From Mesorhizobium ciceri WSM4083 (GTDB lineage: Bacteria > Pseudomonadota > Alphaproteobacteria > Rhizobiales > Rhizobiaceae): a stretch of 64,000 nucleotides of DNA. Shown piece after piece: positions 17,749 to 24,753 of the stretch. The notes below the pieces were generated by a model. That model did no database searches. It saw nothing but the letters and a program-made list of their open reading frames with translations, and was not told where the DNA came from. Positions within the stretch are counted from its first letter, which is position 1. Each line of letters begins with the position of its first letter. Position numbers and translations under genes: made by a program. The DNA lies in NCBI RefSeq assembly GCF_000519305.1, contig NZ_JAFG01000003.1:1119070-1183069 (forward strand). Direction: 5' to 3'.

Positions 17749-19865
17749 TTACGCGGGCCCCAATAGGCATCCTGCGCGCACCAGTTGGGGTCGGCATCGG
17801 GCAGCTTGTAGCGGCCGATCCGGTTGTTCGAAACGCCGCCCAGATACAGCCATCCCTTGTGCTCGCGCATCGAGGTGATCATCGGGTGGTTGCGGCCCCC
17901 GAGATCCCACAGATTGTCGAGGATCTCTCCCTTCTCGTTGAACTTCACCACGCAGCCGGTGTTGATGTTCGGATACAGCCACTGATCAGGCGCGACGCGG
18001 CGGGCCATGCGCTTGCGGAAGCCGGGCATGCGCATGGCAAGATCGAGCGCCGGCCCGCGCATGCCGAGCAGCGCCAGCCAATAATTGCCGTCCGAGGACC
18101 GGTTGATGTTGTCGGGGTAGCCGGGCAGGCTGGAGATGACGCGCTCGGTCTTGCCCTTCTTGGGTCCGTCGAACCAATATCTGCTGATGGAACAGGTCCA
18201 GCTCTCCGCGAACATGAAGGACTGTCCGTCGGGACACATGGTGACGCCGTTGGCGAAGACCAGCTTTGGAATCTCGGTGTGGGTCTTGCCCGTCTTCGGA
18301 TCGTAGCAGATCATGCGCCCGCTCGCCCGGCTTTCCAGTGCGTCGGTTGCCCAGTCCTCCTGCTCGTAACGGATCGTTGCCTCGCTGAAATAGATGCGCC
18401 CGTCGGGTGCGACGTCGACGTCATCGGCCAGGCGAAGACGTGAATCGTCCACCACGGACGTCCAACTCCTGTTCGTCTCGTCGGTGAGTTTGGTGACGGT
18501 CCTGTCGGGGGCAACCTGGAACAGACCCATGCCGCCGATGCAGACGAGCAGGTTTCCGCTGCGATCGAAAGCCATTCCGAGGGGATGGCCGCCGATATGC
18601 GCGAACACTTCGGAACGTTTGTGGTCGGGACCGAAGAAACGGACAATATCGCCATGCCGGGTGCCGCAATAGAGATTGTCGTCACGGTCGAGGATAACGT
18701 CTTCGGGGCCCTCGATCTGCCCGAGCCCGATGATCTCAACGGAGCGCAAGCGATCGTTCAGCACATAGGGCGACCCGGGTGCGTCGACCTTCGGAGCCGG
18801 CGGCAGGGAAAGGTAGGCGGGCGAGACATAGACCTTGGCGAGAATGCGGTGGCGGTGCTTCTGCCAGCGCATGTCCACGAAGACGGCCGTGAGCAGGATC
18901 ACCCCCAGGATGGTCGAGGTGATCGGGCCGCTGATGCCGAGGTTGATCAGGCCGTTGGTGAGCATCAGCACCAGCAGGCTGCCGATGATCGCCTTTGCCA
19001 CCGAACCCCGGCCGCCGCCGATCGCCGTGCCGCCGAGGACGGCCGCGGTGAGCGCCTGCACTTCGAGCCCGACGCCGGTGTCTGATCCGGTGCTGCCCAG
19101 CCTGGCTGCGAACAGGAAGCCGGCCAGCGCGCACATGGTGCCGGAGGCGACATAGGTGAGGAACACCATGAAGCGCACGTCGATGCCGGCGTTGAAGGCA
19201 GAACGTCGCGCCCCACCCACGGCGGTAAGCCGCCAGCCAGGACGCATCCGCGACAGAACGAGATGCCAGGCAAGGGCAATAACCAGCGTGATCACCAGCG
19301 AGGTCGGGACACCGAACACCGTGCCTTCGCCGATGAACAGCCAGAGGTCGGACATGGAGAAGCCCGACATCATGGACGTCGACATCTTCACGAAGACGAT
19401 CTCATAGATCGAGCGGAAGATGATCAGGCTGACCAATGTGGTCAGGAAGGCGCGCAGCCGCAGATAGCCGACAAGCAGCCCGTTGATGGCGCCGCAGCAA
19501 ATGCCCATGACCAGGATGCCGGCCAGCACGACCGGTATTGGCAACTCGTAGACGTTTACCCCGATCAGCGAGAAGAGCACCGCCAGCGAGAAAACGGAAG
19601 CGACCGAAAGGTCGATGCCGCCTGAAATCATCACGACTGTCAGGGCAAGCACCACGAGCCCGAATTCGGCGAACTGCCGGGCGAGGTCGGAAAGGCTCGA
19701 CAGGGATAGAAAGTCGGGAATGATCGAGCCCAGTATCACGATCGTGAGCACTAGGGCGGAAAACGGGATCGCATTGTCGACCCAGCGCTTCGACAGGATC
19801 TCCCCGATCAGGTGATCGGGGAGATAGCGCGAACGCAGATAGGCAATTGTGTCGCTGCTGGCCAT
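17745..19865 (-). CDS. Fusion of RbsC-type sugar permease with C-terminal SMP-30/strictosidine-synthase-like propeller
   Basis: A 706-aa fusion. Residues 30-335 are a complete CUT2 permease, with the hallmark TVVMISGGIDLSVASV at about 76-91 and the late motif GGTAIGGGRGSV at 278-289. A basic stretch (DMRWQKHRHR, 331-340) ends the last helix. Residues 375-706 are a propeller domain: GPEDVILDRDDNLYCGT, HPLGMAFDRSGNLLV, ADDVDVAPDGRIYFSEAT and FANGVTMCPDG. RbsC-type permeases end in the cytoplasm, so the propeller should face inside, where an imported lactone would appear. The ATG at 19865 is chosen because the 79 codons before it lack membrane-protein character; its ribosome site is weak. The downstream partner 16636-17748 is a homologous free propeller. 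Confidence 0.88.
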   Translation of the reverse strand: MASSDTIAYLRSRYLPDHLIGEILSKRWVDNAIPFSALVLTIVILGSIIPDFLSLSSLSDLARQFAEFGLVVLALTVVMISGGIDLSVASVFSLAVLFSLIGVNVYELPIPVVLAGILVMGICCGAINGLLVGYLRLRAFLTTLVSLIIFRSIYEIVFVKMSTSMMSGFSMSDLWLFIGEGTVFGVPTSLVITLVIALAWHLVLSRMRPGWRLTAVGGARRSAFNAGIDVRFMVFLTYVASGTMCALAGFLFAARLGSTGSDTGVGLEVQALTAAVLGGTAIGGGRGSVAKAIIGSLLVLMLTNGLINLGISGPITSTILGVILLTAVFVDMRWQKHRHRILAKVYVSPAYLSLPPAPKVDAPGSPYVLNDRLRSVEIIGLGQIEGPEDVILDRDDNLYCGTRHGDIVRFFGPDHKRSEVFAHIGGHPLGMAFDRSGNLLVCIGGMGLFQVAPDRTVTKLTDETNRSWTSVVDDSRLRLADDVDVAPDGRIYFSEATIRYEQEDWATDALESRASGRMICYDPKTGKTHTEIPKLVFANGVTMCPDGQSFMFAESWTCSISRYWFDGPKKGKTERVISSLPGYPDNINRSSDGNYWLALLGMRGPALDLAMRMPGFRKRMARRVAPDQWLYPNINTGCVVKFNEKGEILDNLWDLGGRNHPMITSMREHKGWLYLGGVSNNRIGRYKLPDADPNWCAQDAYWGPRK

Positions 19866-19891
19866 GATGATCTTTGATGTCTTCCGTTGGC

Positions 19892-20896
19892 CTACTTCAA
19901 CTGGTCGAGCTGCCAGCAGGTACGCGGACCGATATTGTCCTTCGTCAGCAGCGTGAGAGGCGTGTAGTAAGAGGTCTTGCTCTCTCCGGCCTTGGCTGGC
20001 GACAGCAGCGATTGCACGATCTGCTGGTTGATAGCATTGCCCTGGAGCGGGACATCGTAGCTGATGATCAGGTCGAGCAGGCCCTTCGTGATGTTGTCGC
20101 AACCGATCTGGTTGCCGCCGCCGGAGGTGACGACATAGACGTCGTCGGCCTTTCCGGCCGCCTGGATCGCGGCGCCCGCGCCGACGTCCTGGTTGTCCCA
20201 GTTTCCGACGACACCGCAGAGGTCGGGATGCTGCTGCAGCACCGTCTCCATGATCGCGCGCGCCTTGGCAGGATCATACTGAGCCGCCTGTTCCGACACG
20301 ATCTTGATCGACGGATCCTTGGCGAAGGTTTGCTTGTAGGCATAAAGCTCGTAAAGGTCGGAAGCAGCGGTAGGCTGGCCACGGATGATGGCGATCTTGC
20401 CCGACTTGCCGGAACCGGCCCCGCACTGTTTCACCAGCGCATCTGCCTCGATGTAGCCCACCCGCGACCAGTCGGCGCCGACATAGGCGTCGGTCGGAAC
20501 AACGGATTCGAGATTGAGCTGGACCACCTTGATGCCGGCGTCCATGGCACGCTTCAGCAAGCGAGCGTAGGATTGCACATCGGGATTGTGCGCGATGATG
20601 AGGTCGGGCTTCTCCGCGATCAGCGCGGTCAAGGCCCGCGTACCGGCATCCGTGCTCCAGTTCGGATCGCGGATTTCGAGCGTGTAGCCGAGATCGGCTG
20701 CCTGCTTGCGCATGATCGCGGCCCACCCTTCCGTAAGGTCGAAACCCATCGCCAGGGGGATGAAGACAACGCGCTTTCCCTTCAGCCCGTCGTAGAATGG
20801 ATTGCGCGACGGGTTATCCAAGCCGTCATCGGCATGCGTGGTGCCCACCAGCCCGAGGGCCATCAGCCCTGCGGCCAGAATAGTGCGAATTTTCAT
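19892..20896 (-). CDS. Sugar ABC transporter substrate-binding protein
   Basis: Periplasmic Peripla_BP_4-type binding protein, 334 aa. It has a Sec signal peptide (basic start, hydrophobic residues 6-19, cleavage likely after THA near 22). The ATG at 20896 follows GGGAGGAA at good distance; the longer upstream frame is a shadow of the permease gene. Segments such as KPDLIIAHNPDVQSYARLL and LCGVVGNWDNQDVGAGAAI match ribose/xylose-type receptors. It lies between the two permease genes of the operon, 35 bases after the first permease. Confidence 0.9.
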   Translation of the reverse strand: MKIRTILAAGLMALGLVGTTHADDGLDNPSRNPFYDGLKGKRVVFIPLAMGFDLTEGWAAIMRKQAADLGYTLEIRDPNWSTDAGTRALTALIAEKPDLIIAHNPDVQSYARLLKRAMDAGIKVVQLNLESVVPTDAYVGADWSRVGYIEADALVKQCGAGSGKSGKIAIIRGQPTAASDLYELYAYKQTFAKDPSIKIVSEQAAQYDPAKARAIMETVLQQHPDLCGVVGNWDNQDVGAGAAIQAAGKADDVYVVTSGGGNQIGCDNITKGLLDLIISYDVPLQGNAINQQIVQSLLSPAKAGESKTSYYTPLTLLTKDNIGPRTCWQLDQLK

Positions 20897-20931
20897 GGTT
20901 TCCTCCCGTTGAATCGCAAACAAGATATCGT

Positions 20932-21909
20932 TCAGATGTCCCCTTGGCTTTGTTGCGAGGTCTGCTCGTCCCTGGGGTTGATGAAGCTGTCCACCATGAT
21001 CGCCAGCAATAGGATCAAGCTCTTGATCAGGTTTTGTGTGGTGTAGGTGATGTCGAGAATGGTCATGCCGTTGAGCAACACGCCGACCAGCAGCGTTCCC
21101 ACCAGCACGTTGCGCACGCCGCCACGGCCGCCGCTCAGGCTTATACCGCCCAGCACCACGACGAGCAGTACATCGTAGATCATGGTGGAGTTGTAGACAC
21201 GCGTGCTCATGCCGGACACAGCCGCCGCCATGACGATGCCAGCAAGGAAGGCGATCAGCGAACTCACGACATATTGCACAACGATCAGCGGCCTTAGCGG
21301 CAAACCAGTGATGCGGGCCGCCAGCGGATTGTCCCCTGCCGCGTAGACGAACCGGCCAAAACGGGTGCGCAGCAGCAGCAAGGCAATCAGGGCCGCAAGT
21401 ACGGCGAAAGCGGCGATCGGCATCGGCAGGCCGAACAACAAACCACGTCCGAGAAAGTCGAACCATTCGACGCCGGTCGGGGAGTTCTGCACGTCGATCT
21501 CAAACAGGAAGGCGCGCCCGGATCCGTAGATCACCAGCCCCATGGCCAGGGTCGTGAAGATCGCCGGGATGTCCGCATAGGCAATCAGGATGCCGCTCGC
21601 CAGACCGATGGCAATGGTGAGCAGGAAGCCGTAGGCAAGGGCGGTATCGAACGGCGTGCCGGACTGCGCCAGGGACAGGACCCAAGACAGGGAGACCACC
21701 ATCGTGGCGACCATTGCGAGGTCTATTCCCCGACCGATCACCACCAACCCCATGCCGAGCCCGAGGATGCCCAGAATCGAAACACTGCGCACCAGCGCTA
21801 TGAGGTTGCCGGCGGTCAGGAAATTGTTGAGTGAGACCGCGAAGACGGCGAACATCGCAACGGCCAGTGCGAACACCACGCCCTCTTGCGACAATTGCAC
21901 CTTCCCCAT
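20932..21909 (-). CDS. Sugar ABC transporter permease (RbsC-like), first gene of operon
   Basis: Inner-membrane permease of 325 aa with CUT2 hallmarks: GLGMGLVVIGRGIDLAM in the N-terminal half and LGGISLSGGRGGVRN near the C-terminus. The ATG at 21909 follows GGGAGG by six bases; the preceding codons are not family-like. Together with the fused permease at 17745-19865 it gives the importer two different permease subunits, so the channel may be a heterodimer. It starts a five-gene minus-strand operon ending at 15146. Confidence 0.9.
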   Translation of the reverse strand: MGKVQLSQEGVVFALAVAMFAVFAVSLNNFLTAGNLIALVRSVSILGILGLGMGLVVIGRGIDLAMVATMVVSLSWVLSLAQSGTPFDTALAYGFLLTIAIGLASGILIAYADIPAIFTTLAMGLVIYGSGRAFLFEIDVQNSPTGVEWFDFLGRGLLFGLPMPIAAFAVLAALIALLLLRTRFGRFVYAAGDNPLAARITGLPLRPLIVVQYVVSSLIAFLAGIVMAAAVSGMSTRVYNSTMIYDVLLVVVLGGISLSGGRGGVRNVLVGTLLVGVLLNGMTILDITYTTQNLIKSLILLLAIMVDSFINPRDEQTSQQSQGDI

Positions 21910-22210
21910 TCCGGACCTCCCAGACCGGCCGATGCCGATCCGCGGATGCGAACCCGCGCGATCGGCATCAAGCTGGCACAACATCCCTTTTTTGGAGGAG
22001 CCGAGACAGACCCGTCGATGGAATATCAGTTATGCTGGCCCGCCGCTCTATCGAGTCCGCGGCCCAAGCGGTGCCAAGCCCGTGTGGGCAGTCCGCGGCC
22101 CAGCCGCCGTCGATGATCATGGCGTCCCCGATCATCGAGCAAGACGCGTAGGTTGCATGATGGGACTATTTGGCCATGGGCTGCATTGATGGTCGATTCG
22201 AGGGTTTGCC
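21910..22210. other. Intergenic region upstream of the sugar/lactone operon
   Basis: The promoter of the minus-strand operon should lie here, but no clear -35/-10 pair or operator stood out. The plus-strand end (22196-22210) has GAGGG, the ribosome site of the small frameshifted gene that follows. Confidence 0.3.
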
Positions 22211-22439
22211 ATGTCCGTCATCGACAGCATCACTGGAATTTTCTCCTCGAAGCAAGAGGCCAAGAGGCCGTCTGCAAAGGCTGCTCCTAAGAAAGCCCTG
22301 CAAAAAGGCTGTTCCGGCTAAGTCAACAACGAACAAGAACAGCGGCCCCGCACCCGCGATGGCAGCCCATTCCAAAGATGCCGCGAGCAAGGGCAAGTCA
22401 GGCCAACCTAAGGCTGCCAGCTCAGAAAAAACCGGTTGA
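22211..22439 (+). pseudogene. Small Lys/Ala-rich protein gene broken by a +1 frameshift
   Basis: An ATG at 22211, after GAGGG, opens a frame reading MSVIDSITGIFSSKQEAKR and then PSAKAAPKKA before ending early at a TAA after KGCSG. From about 22290 the next frame continues in the same style (KKAVPAKSTTNKNSG, then AAHSKDAASKGKSGQPKAAS) to a TGA at 22437-22439. Removing one C from the CCC near 22294 joins the two parts into one Lys/Ala-rich protein of about 75 aa. It may be a real pseudogene, a sequencing error or programmed shifting. Such proteins resemble small basic histone-like or PHB-associated tails, but no family is claimed. Confidence 0.5.
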
Positions 22440-22450
22440 GCCAAGAAGGG

Positions 22451-22471
22451 AAACCCCGCTTCGGCGGGTTT
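22451..22471 (+). terminator. Hairpin after the Lys/Ala-rich gene
   Basis: AAACCCCGC and GCGGGTTT can pair across a short loop a few bases after the stop codon, with one bulged C. The T-tail is short, so termination is plausible but not certain. Confidence 0.45.
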
Positions 22472-22859
22472 CGCCGAACGAGAGCCATATGTGCAAGCAA
22501 GATGATGCTCGCTGATCTGGCCGCCACGGTCCGCCACTATCGACGGTCGTCCTACAGAACACTGGGCTCCGAGTCGCTGCCTCCTTCTCGCGAAGAGTGC
22601 TGCCGAAGGCACCTTGTTTGGCTCGCGGACGTTGCTGGCAAAGGCTACGTTGATCGTAGCATCACAAGGAATGGGTGGCCCGCAGCGCGTCGAACGGTCC
22701 TCGAAGGTCGCAGAGGCGACACTGCTTTTCTTTTCGAACGGACCAACAGTCCCGGCCTTGGGGCGGTGTAGACGCGCTTACTGGCGTGACCGGGTCTCAG
22801 GATGTTTTCCTGTGTGAAGACTGACGGTAGGGATTGCCGATTGCAAGAGCGGGTCCATA
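22472..22859. other. Gene-poor stretch
   Basis: Short open frames exist on both strands but none has a ribosome site, family-like sequence or normal amino-acid make-up. No RNA gene or repeat was recognised. Confidence 0.3.
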
Positions 22860-23231
22860 GTGACGGGGATGGGGGCGCAGTACGTTGATCTCGTTTTACT
22901 CGAGCAATCGCTGGCCGATACCGGTGGTTCTAATCGCCCGTTCTCTGATCGCGTGACCGACATTGCGCAGAAGACGGCTGGCTCCGTGCTGTTCGATGTT
23001 CGCGTCTACGACAATCCTGGCATTCAACGGATCGCGGCAATCGCCTACGGGGCGGACGGCGTCGTCGCGATCGTTATGGCCAGCGATGGAGGACTTGCTT
23101 CGGTGCCAGTCGATGATGGCAACTACGTTCTGATCGCGGAACTTAGCGCCTGGTACGCGCTGCCGATGGCCGAACAAATAAACACCAGTTACCTCGAGGC
23201 GGCGACCAAGCTGCTTGTCGAGCTCGCCTAG
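22860..23231 (+). CDS. Hypothetical protein, about 120 aa
   Basis: The family is not recognised. The frame begins at GTG 22860 or ATG 22869 (MGAQYVDLVLLEQSLADTGG) and shows a protein-like alternation of hydrophobic and charged residues, with IAAIAYGADGVVAIVMASDG and a helical end TSYLEAATKLLVELA. No signal peptide or membrane segment is seen. The ribosome site is weak for both starts. An overlapping minus-strand frame covers the same bases but its composition (many R, H, D) looks like a shadow. It stands alone in a decaying region before tRNA-His. Confidence 0.5.
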   Translation: MTGMGAQYVDLVLLEQSLADTGGSNRPFSDRVTDIAQKTAGSVLFDVRVYDNPGIQRIAAIAYGADGVVAIVMASDGGLASVPVDDGNYVLIAELSAWYALPMAEQINTSYLEAATKLLVELA

Positions 23232-23239
23232 GCTGGCCG

Positions 23240-23480
23240 CATCCACAGGCGCATTCCGCTGGGAATCCTCGTCGGAAAGCGCCGTCACAAGCTTGATGGC
23301 CTCGTTCCAATGTCGCGCCACGTCAGCACGGGTAATGGTGCGGTCAGGTCGATAGGCCGGCAGAGCCCGAAAGTGCCTTCAGGTCGCGCAACACGGACGC
23401 AATGTGCGGCCATGGGAAATCGGTCGGATCGCCAATATCCCTGTCGGCGCCAACAATCATCTCCAGCTTTGCGATGACCT
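23240..23480 (-). pseudogene. Possible remnant of a decayed minus-strand gene
   Basis: Reading the minus strand from about 23478, one frame gives VIAKLEMIVGADRDIGD and then FPWPHIASVLRDLKALSGS before a TGA. The neighbouring frame continues with TITRADVARHWNEAIKLV and TALSDEDSQRN. Both parts are helical and protein-like, but no single frame joins them and an in-frame TAG precedes the first part. This fits a gene broken by a frameshift and loss of its start. The identity is unknown. Confidence 0.3.
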
Positions 23481-23599
23481 AGCGAGCGACAGCCCCATTT
23501 GTACCACAATGGGTAACACAAAAATGGAAAATTGCCGCGAGACCGCTCACCGGAATCCGGAAAGTCTATAAAGAATTCAATGGCCTATAGGAAAGCCGA

Positions 23600-23676
23600 T
23601 GGTACCGTTGGCTGGGATCGAACCAGCGACCTCCGGATCCACAATCCGGCGCTCTAACCATCTGAGCTACAACGGC
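23600..23676 (-). tRNA. tRNA-His (GTG anticodon)
   Basis: A 77-base cloverleaf with CCA encoded. Acceptor arms are GCCGTTG and CAACGGT (first pair G-T), the D-arm is GCTC...GAGC, the anticodon stem CCGGA/TCCGG encloses TTGTGGA with anticodon GTG, and the T-arm is GCTGG-TTCGATC-CCAGC. The discriminator base is A73 and the base before position 1 is T, so the usual G-1:C73 identity pair of tRNA-His is not encoded. That matches the unusual tRNA-His type known from part of the Alphaproteobacteria, where a divergent HisRS is used. Confidence 0.97.
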
Positions 23677-23850
23677 ACGTTGCCTGAGCGGATCGAAACA
23701 GAAACTCATCCGCCCGCTCTGTCGTTCGGCGATGCGTCCTTACGGGCTTATGGATTCTAATTCAAGGCTTTTGGAAAGCAAAGGTCACTTCCCCACATCG
23801 GCGCGGCATTCGCCCAGCAAGAAGGCGCAGGCAAGGGCCGGGCGACGGAC

Positions 23851-23887
23851 AAAGAAAAAGGCCGGCGGGAGGAGGTGCCGGCCTTTT
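23851..23887 (-). terminator. Rho-independent terminator of the phasin/sRNA transcript
   Basis: This is the third anti-SD hairpin. An 11-bp stem (GGCCGGC core plus A/T pairs) is followed on the minus strand by TTTTTCTTT. It lies 160 bases downstream of the phasin stop and should end both the phasin mRNA and any separate small RNA. Confidence 0.8.
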
Positions 23888-23974
23888 CCTGTTACGAGCC
23901 AGCGGGAGGAGGTGCTGGCTGGTCACCCCGGGGAGCAGAGGGAGGAGGTTCCACTCACCGGGTATTCCTTGATG
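23851..23974 (-). ncRNA. Candidate small RNA with three anti-Shine-Dalgarno hairpin loops
   Basis: Read on the minus strand, three hairpins follow one another and each shows the identical ten-base loop ACCTCCTCCC. The first is 23956-23933, with arms GAGTGGA and TCTGCTC (7 pairs, two G-U). The second is 23920-23897, with arms AGCCAGC and GCTGGCT. The third is 23887-23856, with arms AAAAGGCCGGC and GCCGGCCTTTT, running into a T-run as terminator. The arms differ in sequence while the loops are identical, so the loop is what is conserved. The loop mimics the 3' end of 16S rRNA and could pair with GGAGG ribosome sites. A TATAAT box lies just upstream. It resembles the CCUCCUCCC-motif sRNAs (CcsR, cuckoo RNAs) described in Alphaproteobacteria; here it may also be cut from the phasin 3' UTR. 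Confidence 0.75.
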
Positions 23975-23980
23975 GCTGCC

Positions 23981-23986
23981 ATTATA
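23981..23986 (-). promoter_or_regulatory. Possible -10 box (TATAAT) of the anti-SD small RNA
   Basis: A consensus TATAAT on the minus strand lies 61 bases after the phasin stop and 25 bases before the first hairpin, placing a start near 23974. No consensus -35 is seen 17 bases upstream (ATTTTC), so the promoter is weak or uses another sigma factor. Confidence 0.4.
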
Positions 23987-24046
23987 CACCTGATCGTTTT
24001 TAAGAAAATGCGACCTTTTGTTGCATCTTCAGATCATGCGCAAATG

Positions 24047-24505
24047 TTAGGCAACCTTGATTTCCTTCATCGCCTTCTCGAAGGCGGTCTTGATCGGCTT
24101 GGAGACGTCCTCGGCCGCCTTGGAGGCAACGGCCTGGAAGTCCTTGGCCTGCTCGACGGTCGATTCGACGCGCTTGCGCAGGAAGGCGGTCTGCAACTCG
24201 ACGACTTCCGACAGCGACTTGGCGCCGATCAGGGCCTCGAGGTGGGAAAAACCTGCCTCGGCATTGGCACGCAAAGCGGAGATGGTCTTGAGCGACAGGT
24301 CGTTGGAAACGGTCTTGGCGGTCTCGTAGGTCGACTCCAGAGCCTTCTGGGTCTCCTCGGCGCCGGTCTTCAGCTTGGCATAGGCCTCTTTCGACTGCTC
24401 AACGCCCTTTTCGGCGAAAGCGCGGATCTGGTCAGTGGCCTTGGAAGCGTCAAAGCTCGGGAATTCAACGTTTTCGATCGTCTCGGCGGTCTTGGTCCTG
24501 GACAT
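24047..24505 (-). CDS. Phasin family protein (PHB granule-associated)
   Basis: Small amphipathic helical protein of 152 aa that coats polyhydroxybutyrate granules and controls their size and number. The sequence is almost wholly helical and free of Cys, with phasin-type segments ATDQIRAFAEKGVEQSKEAY, LKTISALRANAEAGFSHLEAL and the Lys/Ala-rich end EKAMKEIKVA. Ribosome site AAAGGATGG precedes the ATG. The promoter carries a strong palindrome resembling a PhaR/AniA operator, and the 3' region holds the three-hairpin RNA. An acetoacetyl-CoA synthetase 4.5 kb away fits the same PHB cycle. Confidence 0.92.
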   Translation of the reverse strand: MSRTKTAETIENVEFPSFDASKATDQIRAFAEKGVEQSKEAYAKLKTGAEETQKALESTYETAKTVSNDLSLKTISALRANAEAGFSHLEALIGAKSLSEVVELQTAFLRKRVESTVEQAKDFQAVASKAAEDVSKPIKTAFEKAMKEIKVA

Positions 24506-24566
24506 TTTCCATCCTTTTCAGCGGCAGCGGCTTTGACAGAAAGCCGTCTCGTTCATGTATGATGGC

Positions 24567-24614
24567 AATATAAAGGCAAATTTTGTGCATTGCAATATCT
24601 TTGTTGCAGTGCAC
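24567..24614 (-). promoter_or_regulatory. Phasin promoter with PhaR/AniA-like operator
   Basis: On the minus strand, -35 TTGCAA (24595-24590) and -10 TATATT (24572-24567) are spaced by exactly 17 bases. The -35 lies inside an inverted repeat, GTGCATTGCAA at 24585-24595 and TTGCAGTGCAC at 24604-24614, with one mismatch in 11. PhaR-type repressors bind TGCA-rich dyads at phasin promoters and leave when PHB is present. The assignment to PhaR/AniA is by analogy. Confidence 0.65.
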
Positions 24615-24753
24615 CATAAATTTCTTTTGGGCCGTTAACCAAGAGCCCAGATTCCAGCCTTTGCACGTTCTGGCTTGTGGACCTTCGCGCCTCCGGCTTT
24701 TATTAACAAAGCGTTAACTGCAAAATCGCCGCTCCGTGAGGTCCGCCAAGCGC

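Noticed and set aside
22436..22817. Two short plus-strand frames after the Lys/Ala-rich gene
   Set aside because: They have no ribosome site, Arg/Cys-rich composition and no recognisable fold.
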